Counted from the first letter of the stretch, positions 47,077 to 56,907 are shown. The stretch: DNA of 59,070 nucleotides from Desulfovibrio sp. (GCA_031291035.1 JAISLI010000047.1:1-59070); one strand, 5' to 3'. Translations and numbers: made by a program. The notes: generated by a model from the letters alone, not told the origin.

Positions 47077-50000
47077 ATGAATTTCAACAATTCCTCAGTC
47101 ACTCTTTTTGAAGTCAGCTGGGAAGTCTGCAACAAGGTGGGCGGCATTTATTCCGTCATCAGCAGCAAGGCTCTCCAGTCCGTGGAGACCTTCGACGAAG
47201 ATTATTTTTTACTGGGGCCGAAGTTGCAGAACAACCCCGGTTTTGTCGAAACGGAGGAACAGGTCTGGGACTCCCTGCGTATGGCCCTGGCCGTCAAGGA
47301 TATCAAATGCCGTCTGGGGCGCTGGAATATTCCGGGCCGTCCCAAGGTCATTCTGGTGGATTTTTCCAAACGCTACTCCAGTAACCAGTTGCTGTATGAA
47401 TTCTGGAAAAATTACGGGGTGGATTCGCTTTCCGGCGGCTGGGACTATATTGAGCCGGTCATGTTCGCCTCGGCCTGCGGCGAGGTTATCGCAGCCGTTC
47501 ATGAAACCCTTGTGGAACCCTTGGGCGACAGGGCCGTGGCCCTGTTTCACGAATGGATGTGCGGCGCCGGCCTGCTGACCCTCAAAAAACTGGCTCCCGG
47601 CGTGGGCACGATCTTTACCACACACGCAACCATGCTGGGCCGGGCGCTGGCCAGCACGGGACGGGATATTTACAGCACCCTGCGCAGTCTCAATCCGGCA
47701 CAGGAGGCGGCGTCGCACAATATTACCGCCAAATGCTCCATGGAAAGCATTTCCGCCAAAGAGGCCGATGCCTTCACCACGGTGAGCCCCGTCACCGGCG
47801 AGGAATCTTCCGTCTTTCTGGGCCGCCCCCCGGACGTGATTACAGTAAACGGCCTGGATTTGCGCGTCATCCCCGATTACTCCGAAGACAGGACGGAACC
47901 CTCCGTCAGGCGGGCAGGCGTCATGGCGGCTGCGGAGCGGTTTCTGCGCTGCAGGCTACCGGACAACACACGAATTCTTGTCATTTCCGGTCGCTATGAA
48001 ATGCACAACAAGGGCGTGGACGTCTTTCTGGAAGCCATGGGGCGCGTGGCGCGCAGTCTGGCCGGCACGGAGACGACGGCGCTTGTTCTCTGCCTAATCA
48101 TGGGCGGGCACACGGGCCTCAACGAGGCGGCCGTTTCCGGCGACCCCGGGGCCAGCGACAACGGCAATCCCTTTATCTGCACTCATCACGCCTGGAATGC
48201 TCCGGAAGATCCGGTCATTAACGCCTGCCGCCGTCTTGGGCTCGACAACAGCCCCGAACGGCGCGTCAAGGTGATTTTTGTGCCGGCCATGCTGGACGGC
48301 GAAGACGGCTTTTTCAACGTGCCCTACGAAAATGTGCTTTCCGCCTGCGACGCGGGCTTTTTCCCCTCCTGGTACGAACCCTGGGGTTACACGCCGCAGG
48401 AGTGCGCGGCCTGGGCGGTGCCGACGATCACAACGGATCTTTCCGGTTTCGGCATGTGGGTCAAAAGCCTTGAGGAGCAGGACGCCGAGCAGTATCCCGG
48501 CGTTTTTGTCATGGCCAGACGCGGCGTGGGGCAGGAACAGTGCGTCAACGAACTGCATCAGGCCATAATGCAGTGTGTCACGCACACGCCGGAAAATATC
48601 GGTCTGCGCCGCAAAAATGCGCGTGCTCTGGCGAAAAAAACTTCCTGGCGGCATTTCTACGAAAACTATGTCAAGGCCTTCAGACTGGCGCTGGACAAAG
48701 CCGGAGAGCGCACCTCGCATGAGATGAGCAACCGCGAACTTGTCCGCATACTGGCCGCTTCCTCGTCCGTCACGCCGTTTTTACGCCAGGTCATGGCAGT
48801 GGCCGAATTGCCGAAGGAATTTGCGCGCATGCGCGATCTTGCGTCAAATCTGTGGTGGTGCTGGAACGACAAGGCCAAGGAACTTTTTTTCGCCCTGCAT
48901 CCCAAGCTTTGGGACAAATGCCGCAATCCGCTGCGCCTGATAGAAGAAGCGGAGCCGGAACAGCTTGCCCGTCTTGTGAACAACGCGGAATACCGCGCGC
49001 TCTACAATGAAGTTCTGGAGGAATTTGACGCCTATATGGCCGAGCCGCAACGCGCCCTGAGCGATGACCTGACCCCGGCCTGCCCCATTGCCTATTTTTC
49101 CACGGAATATGGTCTGCACGAATCCGTTCCCATCTATTCCGGAGGATTGGGCGTGCTTTCCGGCGACCATCTCAAATCGGCATCGGATATGGCCATCCCG
49201 TTGATGGGCATAGGACTTTTGTACAAAAACGGTTATTTCCAGCAGGAAATCACTCCGGAAGGACGCCAAGTTCCTCATTATCCCGTCAACAATTTCGCGC
49301 ATCTTCCCGTGCGCATGGTGTATGACGAGGCCGGAGAACCCGTTTTTATCCAAATGGAACTGCCGGGCCGCATCTGTTATGCAAGGGTGTGGAAAATGCA
49401 CGTGGGGCGGGTTTCCCTGTACCTCATGGATACGGATACGCGCCGTAACACCGAGGAGGACCGTCACATCACCGACCGCCTGTACGAAGCCAACCGGGAG
49501 ATCCGCCTTCTGCAGGAAATGCTGCTGGGCATGGGCGGCGTGCGCCTGCTGCGCAAGCTTGGCATTGAAGCGCGTGTGTATCACATGAATGAAGGCCATT
49601 CCGCTTTTCTTGCCCTGGAGCGTCTGAACGAGTGTCTGGGCGCCGGCATGAACTATGAGGAGGCCGTAGTGCGGGTGCGGGCCAACACCATCTTCACGAC
49701 CCATACGCCGGTGCCGGCGGGCAATGAAGCCTTTGCCCTAGATCTCATGGAGCGCTATTTCAGCGGCATGGCCGCGAATCTGGGTCTTGAATGGCAGCAG
49801 TTCGTGCGCCTGGGCCAAATGGAAGGAGGCAACACACAACATTTTGAGATGACCGTGCTGGCGTTGCGTCTTTCTTTCCGCGCCAATGGGGTAAGCCGAC
49901 TGCATGGCGAAGTTTCGCGCCGCATGTGGAGCAATCTCTGGAAAGGCCTGCCCGAGACGGAAACCCCTATTGACCACGTCACCAACGGCGTGCATACGCC

Positions 50001-51324
50001 TTCGTATGTCGGGACGCAGATGAAGGAACTGTTGACCGCCCATCTCGGCCCGGACTGGATTTCAGCTCCACCGGAATCCCCTCTCTGGCGGAAAGTGGAC
50101 GACATTCCCGATGACGCGTATTGGGCGGCACGCATGAGCCAGAAAGAAATACTGCTGGACTATCTGCGCACTCAGCTTTCCGGGTATGCGGAAAAATTCA
50201 AAATTTCGCGGGAGAATCGCCCCGGAATGGAGAAGCGCCTCACGCCGGAAACCCTAGTTATCGGTTTTGCGCGAAGGTTTGCGCCCTATAAGCGGGCGAG
50301 CCTGCTCTTCGCCGACCCTGACCGTCTTGCCGGAATTCTGAACAATCCCGGCAGGCCTGTTTGTTTTGTCTTTTCCGGCAAGGCTCACCCCGCCGACGAA
50401 CCCGGCATTGATCTCATCCAGCAGGTAGTACGGATGACCCTGGACGAGCGTTTTTTGGGAAAAGTGTTTTTTGTCGAAGGCTATAACCTCGGCATTTCGC
50501 GTCTGCTTGCCCAGGGCTGCGACGTGTGGCTCAATACCCCGCGCAGGCCGCACGAGGCTTCGGGAACCAGCGGCATGAAGCTGCCCGTCAACGGGGGCAT
50601 CAATCTGAGCGTTTCCGACGGATGGTGGTGCGAAGGGTACAACCGCCAAAACGGCTGGACCGTCGGTCCTGTTCTGGTAACGGAACTGCCGCTTGAAGGC
50701 CCCAATGATTATGATGACGCCGAATCGCTGTACACCATGCTGGAAGAAAATGTCCTGCCGCTCTATTTCAGCAGGGATGCCCAAGGGATGCCCGACCGAT
50801 GGATCGACATGTCCAAACGCTCCATGAAGAGTTTGACGGCGATGTTCAGTTCCGACCGCATGCTGCGCGATTACATGAACTGGGCCTATCTGCCGGCCGC
50901 CAAGCACCGGAATATGCTGGCGGCGGACAACTGGGCAATGTGCAGAGAACTGGCCCGTTGGCAAACGGATCTGGCAGTGCGTTTCGGTACCCTGAAAGTT
51001 GAGGAAATCGTCATCAGCGGACTGGAGAACAACACCATGTGCTGCGGCGAGCCCGTCAGCGTCCGGGTGCGCGTCCACCCGGGCGACATGCGGCCGGATG
51101 AAATCCTTGCGCAACTCGTGGTGGGACAGACATACTCCGGAGGCAACTTCAAGAGCAGGCCCGAATGTCTGCGTCTGGTCGCCAAGCAGACAGCGGGCGG
51201 CATAGAATTTTCCGCCGCGTACATTCCGTCCCATACGGGGCTGTACCGTTACGGCATACGTTTCATGCCCACGCACAAGGCCTTGGGGTCAGTCCTGGAG
51301 ACGGGTTTGATACTTTGGGCCTGA
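47077..51324 (+). CDS. Fusion of GT3 glycogen synthase and GT35 alpha-glucan phosphorylase
   Basis: A 1415-residue protein with two opposite activities. Residues 1 to about 560 are a eukaryote-type GT3 glycogen synthase: FEVSWEVCNKVGGIYSVISSKA, FHEWMCGAGLL, FTTHATMLGR and the E-X7-E motif with E434 and E442 in EPWGYTPQECAAW. From about 575 a DUF3417-type segment (LPKEFARMRDLASNLWWCWN) leads into the short-type GT35 phosphorylase: IAYFSTEYGLHESVPIYSGGLGVLSGDH, GFARRFAPYKRASL and the pyridoxal phosphate site EASGTSGMK with Lys1168. About 80 further residues form a beta-rich tail (DUF3417/C-terminal domain). GGAG precedes the ATG. No frameshift is seen. GlgC is not in the window, so UDP-glucose is the likely donor (inferred). 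Confidence 0.9.
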   Translation: MNFNNSSVTLFEVSWEVCNKVGGIYSVISSKALQSVETFDEDYFLLGPKLQNNPGFVETEEQVWDSLRMALAVKDIKCRLGRWNIPGRPKVILVDFSKRYSSNQLLYEFWKNYGVDSLSGGWDYIEPVMFASACGEVIAAVHETLVEPLGDRAVALFHEWMCGAGLLTLKKLAPGVGTIFTTHATMLGRALASTGRDIYSTLRSLNPAQEAASHNITAKCSMESISAKEADAFTTVSPVTGEESSVFLGRPPDVITVNGLDLRVIPDYSEDRTEPSVRRAGVMAAAERFLRCRLPDNTRILVISGRYEMHNKGVDVFLEAMGRVARSLAGTETTALVLCLIMGGHTGLNEAAVSGDPGASDNGNPFICTHHAWNAPEDPVINACRRLGLDNSPERRVKVIFVPAMLDGEDGFFNVPYENVLSACDAGFFPSWYEPWGYTPQECAAWAVPTITTDLSGFGMWVKSLEEQDAEQYPGVFVMARRGVGQEQCVNELHQAIMQCVTHTPENIGLRRKNARALAKKTSWRHFYENYVKAFRLALDKAGERTSHEMSNRELVRILAASSSVTPFLRQVMAVAELPKEFARMRDLASNLWWCWNDKAKELFFALHPKLWDKCRNPLRLIEEAEPEQLARLVNNAEYRALYNEVLEEFDAYMAEPQRALSDDLTPACPIAYFSTEYGLHESVPIYSGGLGVLSGDHLKSASDMAIPLMGIGLLYKNGYFQQEITPEGRQVPHYPVNNFAHLPVRMVYDEAGEPVFIQMELPGRICYARVWKMHVGRVSLYLMDTDTRRNTEEDRHITDRLYEANREIRLLQEMLLGMGGVRLLRKLGIEARVYHMNEGHSAFLALERLNECLGAGMNYEEAVVRVRANTIFTTHTPVPAGNEAFALDLMERYFSGMAANLGLEWQQFVRLGQMEGGNTQHFEMTVLALRLSFRANGVSRLHGEVSRRMWSNLWKGLPETETPIDHVTNGVHTPSYVGTQMKELLTAHLGPDWISAPPESPLWRKVDDIPDDAYWAARMSQKEILLDYLRTQLSGYAEKFKISRENRPGMEKRLTPETLVIGFARRFAPYKRASLLFADPDRLAGILNNPGRPVCFVFSGKAHPADEPGIDLIQQVVRMTLDERFLGKVFFVEGYNLGISRLLAQGCDVWLNTPRRPHEASGTSGMKLPVNGGINLSVSDGWWCEGYNRQNGWTVGPVLVTELPLEGPNDYDDAESLYTMLEENVLPLYFSRDAQGMPDRWIDMSKRSMKSLTAMFSSDRMLRDYMNWAYLPAAKHRNMLAADNWAMCRELARWQTDLAVRFGTLKVEEIVISGLENNTMCCGEPVSVRVRVHPGDMRPDEILAQLVVGQTYSGGNFKSRPECLRLVAKQTAGGIEFSAAYIPSHTGLYRYGIRFMPTHKALGSVLETGLILWA

Positions 51325-51346
51325 CGCGCCTCCCCCGTAAGGGGGA

Positions 51347-51685
51347 TTACTGGGCCCGGAAGGCCTGCATGGTTACAAGCGTGTCTGTCAGCGCGGAGTT
51401 GAAGCGGACCATGGCAGCGTTCGTGTCCGCGCTGGCCTTAATGGCCATCTCCAGTTCCAACGCCGCGGCGGCCAAGGCTTTCGCGCCCAGATTCGCGGCC
51501 GCTCCCTTGGTGGTATGTACAAGATTGCGCGCCTTTTCCGTTTCACCGGCGGAGAGAGCCTGGGCTATCTTGGTGCCGCTGTCCTGCTCCGAATCAATAA
51601 ATTTGCCGAGCAACCTGCTGTAAAGCTCGCGTTTGTTGAGTACACGCGTCATGGCTTCTTTCCAGTCAAGCACTTCTTCGTTCAT
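51347..51685 (-). CDS. Hpt domain phosphotransfer protein
   Basis: A 112-residue helical protein. The segment LVHTTKGAAANLGAKALAAAA carries the phospho-accepting His of Hpt domains with the typical following Lys-Gly. It relays phosphate between a hybrid kinase receiver and a response regulator. ATG 51685 follows GAGAAGG; the open frame upstream to 51919 is not used. No kinase or regulator is adjacent; the hybrid kinase at 11685-13808 lacks an Hpt domain and is a possible but unproven partner. Confidence 0.82.
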   Translation of the reverse strand: MNEEVLDWKEAMTRVLNKRELYSRLLGKFIDSEQDSGTKIAQALSAGETEKARNLVHTTKGAAANLGAKALAAAALELEMAIKASADTNAAMVRFNSALTDTLVTMQAFRAQ

Positions 51686-51864
51686 GGCGGCCTTCTCTCT
51701 CAATGTCAAAGTGACAAACAGTGGGGCTGTTGTATAAAAAAAGCAAACAAAGGGCAATATGGCTGGAGGCTTTTTCAAAAATTCATTCAGCATCCATATA
51801 ATTACTTGTTTATTTTGGAAAAGACTGACAGACTTCTCCTTCTCGCTCGACCGTGGGTGGAAAC

Positions 51865-53214
51865 ATGGAATTTTCTGAAACGACCATCGCGCTCTGCAAA
51901 CTGCTGGCGGTGTGCGCAACGCTCATGGCGCTGTTGCGATTTCATCTGCCCCTGTGGCTGACCATTTGCGGCGGATGCCTCGAGGTGGCTGTTTTTTCCG
52001 GCATTGCGCCGGCCTCATGGCCGGGCCTCGTTGCCGGTGTTCTGACCAACACGGATTTTTTGCTGCTGTGTCTGATGATTTTTCTCATCATGTTTCTCTC
52101 AGGCATTCAGGATGCCACAGGCCAGAGCAGAAAGCTTGTGACAGGGATTGAGAGGCACCTCAGGCATCCGCGTGTCCGTCTCGTCCTCTTCCCCGCCCTT
52201 GTGGGTCTTTTGCCCATGCCCGGCGGAGCGCTCTTTTCCTGCCCGATGATACGGGCCGCCGCAAAAGACATGAAAATCTCCGAGTGCAGGAAGGCGCTTG
52301 TCAATTACTGGTTCCGCCATATCTGGGAAGCCGCTTGGCCGCTTTACCCGGGTTATGCGCTTATCTGCGGCCTTTTACAGATTCCTTTGTCCCTGTATTG
52401 GCGCTATACCTTTCCGCTGGTTTTCTGTGCGCTCGGTATAGGCTGGTTTTTCTTTCTGCGGGATATGGATGCCTCCGGAACAGCTAGACCTGAGGCCGAT
52501 GCCTCCTCCTCGCGGCCTGAAGATGCCACTTGCGCCGAAAAATCCAACCCGACGGGCGAGCGCCTCGGCGATGTTCTGCTGAATGCTTCGCCGCTTGCGG
52601 TCACTCTGGGCGGAGCGGCGCTCTTCACCCTGCTTTTTGACGCATTTTTTCCGAAAATGCCCGGACAGGCGGTTTTTTCCTTTTCTCTTGCCCTGGGCAT
52701 AGGCACGGCGTTCTGGCAGGGGCGGGGCACAAGGTCAATTCCGCTCCACAAACTTGCCTTCAACAGGGGTATGGCGCGAATGATGCTGCTTCTGTTGGCG
52801 CTTTTTGTCTTCAAGGATACCTTTCGTGTCGCCGGCATTATGGACGCTTTCAGCCACATTGAAACAAGCGCCCTTGTCATCGTGTCGGCATTTGTCATCC
52901 TGCCGATGCTCTCCGGCATTCTTACGGGCATCATGGTGGGCTTTGTGGGGATGTGTTTTCCCATTCTTATCGCTATACTGCATGCCGCACCCGCCCTGCA
53001 GGCCCACATGACGTCTCTCATCGTCCTGGCGACGGTGGCCGGCAATTGCGGACAACTGCTCTCCCCGGTGCATGTCTGCCTTGTGGTAACGGGTGAATAC
53101 TTCAACACAAATCTTGCGGAGATGTGGCAACGCCTCATAGTTCCGGTGGCGCTGTCTCTGCTTGCCGGCAGTCTGTGGGTGCTGTGCCTCTATATTTTCG
53201 GCGCGCATTTTTGA
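51865..53214 (+). CDS. DUF401 family permease
   Basis: Integral membrane protein of 449 residues with about ten hydrophobic segments; a hydrophilic loop lies near 205-235 (SSSRPEDATCAEKSNPTG). It resembles the DUF401/TIGR00529 family found in archaea and deltaproteobacteria: GLLPMPGGALFSCPMIRAA, NYWFRHIWEAAWPLYPG and ATVAGNCGQLLSPVHVCLV. Substrate unknown; related families carry organic acids. Start at ATG 51865, with GGTGGA upstream; GTG 51853 is open. Divergent from the Hpt gene. Confidence 0.82.
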   Translation: MEFSETTIALCKLLAVCATLMALLRFHLPLWLTICGGCLEVAVFSGIAPASWPGLVAGVLTNTDFLLLCLMIFLIMFLSGIQDATGQSRKLVTGIERHLRHPRVRLVLFPALVGLLPMPGGALFSCPMIRAAAKDMKISECRKALVNYWFRHIWEAAWPLYPGYALICGLLQIPLSLYWRYTFPLVFCALGIGWFFFLRDMDASGTARPEADASSSRPEDATCAEKSNPTGERLGDVLLNASPLAVTLGGAALFTLLFDAFFPKMPGQAVFSFSLALGIGTAFWQGRGTRSIPLHKLAFNRGMARMMLLLLALFVFKDTFRVAGIMDAFSHIETSALVIVSAFVILPMLSGILTGIMVGFVGMCFPILIAILHAAPALQAHMTSLIVLATVAGNCGQLLSPVHVCLVVTGEYFNTNLAEMWQRLIVPVALSLLAGSLWVLCLYIFGAHF

Positions 53215-53307
53215 GGTTGCGCGGAAATCTTGACAAGAACGCCCCGAATATGCACCATGAAAAAAAGATGTAAATGTATTTACGTCTGTGGATAAAAGGC
53301 ATTCTTG

Positions 53308-53895
53308 ATGAAAATCAAAAAATTGGTTGCGATAGATCTTCTTCCCAGCGAGCGAAGAGCCAAGGAAATGGGTTTTCCGTATTTCCCCGTGCAGGAATTT
53401 ATTTCGTACTGCGCCAGAGGGGATGTCGATATTATTGAAATTATTTGTACGCTGCAGTTGCGCGTGCCGGAAGACGACACTGTGGAGGCGCTGGCGCAGG
53501 CCAGACAGCAGTTTGAAAAGAAACGCTATGCGCTTGAAATGTGCGGCGTGAGGGTTATTGAATGTCCTTCGAAACGAAGTCAGAGCGCCCCGAGCGGTTT
53601 CAAACAGAGCGACGACCAGCGTTTGATGATCAGAACGCTGGCCCTGTCCATGAAACTGCGTCCGGATTTCGTCATCCTGGTAGCGTCGGACGGTGATTAC
53701 ACCCCCATGGTGGAAGCTCTGCGCGATGAAGGCATACGAACAGAAGTGGTTTCCTCCATTCCCTTGCTCGCCAACGATTTACGGCGCCATGCCGTCAAGG
53801 TGGTTGATCTTGACGAGGTGTTGGAGGGGATACAGGCCCGGCATCGCGCGAACGACGCCGTGACGATTCCCGATTCGGAAGAAAGGCGCGTGTAG
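53308..53895 (+). CDS. NYN-domain protein (LabA/DUF88-like)
   Basis: 195-residue protein of the PIN-like NYN fold, a likely RNA-processing nuclease. The N-terminal strand KLVAIDLLPSE and the central ILVASDGDYTPMVEALRDEGIRTEVV, with acidic residues of the metal site, match the LabA/DUF88 type. The C-terminal helix ends in a charged tail. AAAGG lies 9 bases before ATG 53308. It has no functional link to the neighbours that I can see. Confidence 0.8.
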   Translation: MKIKKLVAIDLLPSERRAKEMGFPYFPVQEFISYCARGDVDIIEIICTLQLRVPEDDTVEALAQARQQFEKKRYALEMCGVRVIECPSKRSQSAPSGFKQSDDQRLMIRTLALSMKLRPDFVILVASDGDYTPMVEALRDEGIRTEVVSSIPLLANDLRRHAVKVVDLDEVLEGIQARHRANDAVTIPDSEERRV

Positions 53896-53954
53896 TCGAA
53901 TGCGCCTGATGAATGGTTTCAGGTGTGACCAACTGTAGTTGCAGGGAGTGCATC

Positions 53955-54857
53955 ATGTCCGGAAAATTGCGCGTTGGGTGGATAGGCACGGGCGTTATGG
54001 GCGGGCACATGGCGGGCCACCTTCTGGCGGCGGGTTTTTCCCTGACGGTTTATAACCGCTCAAAGGAAAAAGCCGAATCTCTGATCGGGAAGGGGGCACG
54101 ATGGGCCGAAAGCCCGAAGGCCCTGGCCGCCGTGTCGGATGTCGTTTTTTCTATAGTCGGTTACCCCGCGGATGTTGAAGAAGTCATGCTGGGCGGGCAG
54201 GGCGCGCTCAACGGGCTCGCGGCCGGGGGCATTTTGTGTGACATGACGACTTCATCTCCCACGCTTGCCGAGCGCATCGCCAGTGCGGCGGCCGACAAGG
54301 GCTGTATTGCCCTGGACGCGCCCGTGACCGGCGGGGATGTGGGCGCGCGCGATGCCAAACTTTCCATTTTTGTGGGCGGGGACAAGACCGGCTATGACAA
54401 AATCAGACTTTGTCTTGAAAAAATGGGAAGCAGTATTCTTCACTGCGGTCCGGCGGGATTCGGCCAGCGCGGAAAGCTTGCCAACCAGATCGCCATCGCC
54501 GGCGTGATGTTCAGCGTGTGTGAATCGTTGTTTTTTGCCCAGGAAGCGGGGCTTGACGTTGCCAAGTGGGTGGAGCTTGTCGTGACCGGTTCCGGAGGCA
54601 GCCTCGCCATGGGCAATCTCGGCCGTCGCGCCATGAAGGGCGATTATGATCCCGGATTTTTCATCGACCATTTTATCAAGGATTTGGGCCTCTGCCTGGA
54701 AGAATGCCGTCGTATGCGCATTGTGTTGCCCGGCCTGACGGCCGCGGAACAGATGTACCGCGCCATGCAGGCGCAGGGGCAGGGCGGCAAGGGAACACAG
54801 GCCCTGGTGCTGGGGCTAGCGACACTGTCGGGCAAGCAGTGGCGTACGCATTGCTGA
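53955..54857 (+). CDS. Beta-hydroxyacid dehydrogenase (HIBADH family)
   Basis: NAD(P)-dependent oxidoreductase of the 3-hydroxyisobutyrate/tartronate semialdehyde reductase family, 300 residues. Rossmann start VGWIGTGVMGGHMAGHLLAAGF, the substrate-binding segment DAPVTGGDVGARDAKLSI and the catalytic lysine in GQRGKLANQ. Start at ATG 53955 with AGGGAG upstream. The substrate is unclear; succinic semialdehyde or glyoxylate reductase are alternatives. Followed 31 bases later by the branching enzyme. Confidence 0.9.
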   Translation: MSGKLRVGWIGTGVMGGHMAGHLLAAGFSLTVYNRSKEKAESLIGKGARWAESPKALAAVSDVVFSIVGYPADVEEVMLGGQGALNGLAAGGILCDMTTSSPTLAERIASAAADKGCIALDAPVTGGDVGARDAKLSIFVGGDKTGYDKIRLCLEKMGSSILHCGPAGFGQRGKLANQIAIAGVMFSVCESLFFAQEAGLDVAKWVELVVTGSGGSLAMGNLGRRAMKGDYDPGFFIDHFIKDLGLCLEECRRMRIVLPGLTAAEQMYRAMQAQGQGGKGTQALVLGLATLSGKQWRTHC

Positions 54858-54888
54858 ACAGCGGGAGGATAGGCTCCCGCGGGGGGAC

Positions 54889-56907
54889 ATGTTGCAGATT
54901 CCCGGCAATCCGCTGGAAGATACGGCACTTGCGGCGTACCGTGACTTCATTGAACAGCGCGCCCGACGGTTTGCCGGGGAGATCAAGCGCATTATCGCGG
55001 AACATGGTTCCCTGCGGACCTACGCCGCTTTGCACAGGAGCCTGGGGCTTCATAAAACGCGGCGGGCCGACGGGGTCTTCTCGTGGCGTCTGCGGGAGTA
55101 TATGCCCAACGCCGAGGACCTCTGGCTGACCACGGATCGCCTCAATTTCCAGCGCCATGCCGCCTATCGCTTTCAGCGGCTGGAACACGGCGTTTTTCAG
55201 CTGGTCCTGCCGGAGGGGGCTCTTGCCCACGGCACCTATATGGAGCTGCGGGTCAAACCCCGAAGACAGGAGCCCGGGCAAATGGCCTTGCGCCGTGTGC
55301 CGGCCTTTGCCTCATGGGTTGAGCAGGATGCCGTGAGGCCCTCCCAGTGGTGCGCCCGGCTTTGGGATCCGGCAACTCCCTACCGCTTCCGGCACCGTCG
55401 TCCGGCGAAAGCTGTTTTTCCGCGTATTTATGAGGCCCATGTGGGCATGGCGCAATCCGCTCTCGCCCGTCAAAAACAAAGCGTAGGTTCCTACAGGGAT
55501 TTTGCCGCCGACATACTCCCGCGCATCAAAAAATCCGGCTACACGGCCGTGCAGCTCATGGGCATACTGGAGCATCCCCTTTACCGCTCCTACGGCTACC
55601 AGGTCAGCTCGTACTTCGCGCCTTCCTCGCGTTTCGGCACACCCGATGAATTCCGCGAACTCGTGGATGCAGCGCACGGGCTCTCTCTTATGGTAATTCT
55701 GGACATCCCCCACGGGCATGCCTGCGCCAATACCGAGCAAGGCATCGCCGCCTACGACGGCAGCCGCTATTTTTTCAATCGGGAATATAATCAGTGGGGT
55801 ACGCCGAGCTTTGACTATGCGCAGGAAATGACGCAGCGTTTTCTGCTCTCCAACTGCCGCTATTGGTTGGAGGAATTTCGCGTGGACGGCTTTCGATTCG
55901 ACGCTGTCGGCAACATGATCTATCTCGACCACGGCGTGGACGACGATTTTTCGCACGTGGGCCGTTGTTTTTACGGCAAGGACGGGCTGCCGCGCGTGGA
56001 TGGGAACGGCGAGCTGTATCTTTGCCTTGCCAACGCGCTCATTCACCAGATACGTCCGCAGGCCCTGAGCATTGCCGAAGAATTTTCCGGAATGCCCGGA
56101 CTGACCTGCCCGCCGGAAAAAGGAGGCCTAGGCTTTGACTACCGCTTTGCCATGGGCATTCCCGACTATTGGGAAAAATGCGTGGTGTCCCCACGCGATA
56201 TGGGCAGCCTGTGGCATGAAATGACAAATCACAGGCCCTATGACCGCACCGTCAGCTACGTGGAATGCCACGACCAGTGCATTAACGGCCATGACGCCAT
56301 GATCTGGCGCCTGATCGGGGCAGACATGTATGACCATATGTCCGTGTTTACCGACACCTGGAAGACCTCCCGCGGTCTCGCTTTCTACCGTCTGATGCGT
56401 CTTGTCACCCTTTGTGCCGCTGATGCCGGCTATCTCAATTTCATGGGCAATGAATTCGGACATCCCGAATGGCTGGATGACGAAAGCCACGCCCACCGCC
56501 AATGGCATCTCGCCGAGCGGGACGACCTCAAGTACGCCGGCCTTGCCGCCTGGGACAGGGCGCAGATGACTCTGGTGGCCGAATATCTGCCGGATTTTCA
56601 AAAGCAGCCGCGTTTTCTGTTCATCCACGAGGATGACCGCATTCTGGCCTTTGAGCGCGGCAGGCTGCTTTTTGCCTTCAATTTTCATGAACTGCAGGCC
56701 AAAACAGACCTTATTTTCGCCGTAACCCCGGGCAAGTATGTGGAGCGGCTCTCCTCCGATGAAATTGCCTTTGCCGGCAAGGGCAACCTTTGCGTGGGCA
56801 CCCCGCCGGTGGAGCATTTTACCCGTGTGCTGCGGCACAGATATGAGCAGGATGTGACCCTGTACCTGCCGCCCCTGACGGCTCTCGTACTATATCGGGA
56901 AGATTGA
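54889..56907 (+). CDS. 1,4-alpha-glucan branching enzyme, eukaryote-like GH13
   Basis: Makes alpha-1,6 branches in glycogen; 672 residues. An N-terminal helical and CBM48-like region (1-170) is followed by the (beta/alpha)8 barrel: IYEAHVGMAQ, YTAVQLMGILEHPLYRSYGYQVSSYFAPSSRFGTPDEF (in parts), DIPHGHACAN, nucleophile D338 in DGFRFDAVGNM, acid/base E397 in SIAEEFSGMPG and D462 in ECHDQCINGHD. These resemble eukaryotic GBE (GH13_8) more than bacterial GlgB. C-terminal beta domain (FNFHELQ). Last gene of the glucan cluster. Confidence 0.93.
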   Translation: MLQIPGNPLEDTALAAYRDFIEQRARRFAGEIKRIIAEHGSLRTYAALHRSLGLHKTRRADGVFSWRLREYMPNAEDLWLTTDRLNFQRHAAYRFQRLEHGVFQLVLPEGALAHGTYMELRVKPRRQEPGQMALRRVPAFASWVEQDAVRPSQWCARLWDPATPYRFRHRRPAKAVFPRIYEAHVGMAQSALARQKQSVGSYRDFAADILPRIKKSGYTAVQLMGILEHPLYRSYGYQVSSYFAPSSRFGTPDEFRELVDAAHGLSLMVILDIPHGHACANTEQGIAAYDGSRYFFNREYNQWGTPSFDYAQEMTQRFLLSNCRYWLEEFRVDGFRFDAVGNMIYLDHGVDDDFSHVGRCFYGKDGLPRVDGNGELYLCLANALIHQIRPQALSIAEEFSGMPGLTCPPEKGGLGFDYRFAMGIPDYWEKCVVSPRDMGSLWHEMTNHRPYDRTVSYVECHDQCINGHDAMIWRLIGADMYDHMSVFTDTWKTSRGLAFYRLMRLVTLCAADAGYLNFMGNEFGHPEWLDDESHAHRQWHLAERDDLKYAGLAAWDRAQMTLVAEYLPDFQKQPRFLFIHEDDRILAFERGRLLFAFNFHELQAKTDLIFAVTPGKYVERLSSDEIAFAGKGNLCVGTPPVEHFTRVLRHRYEQDVTLYLPPLTALVLYRED

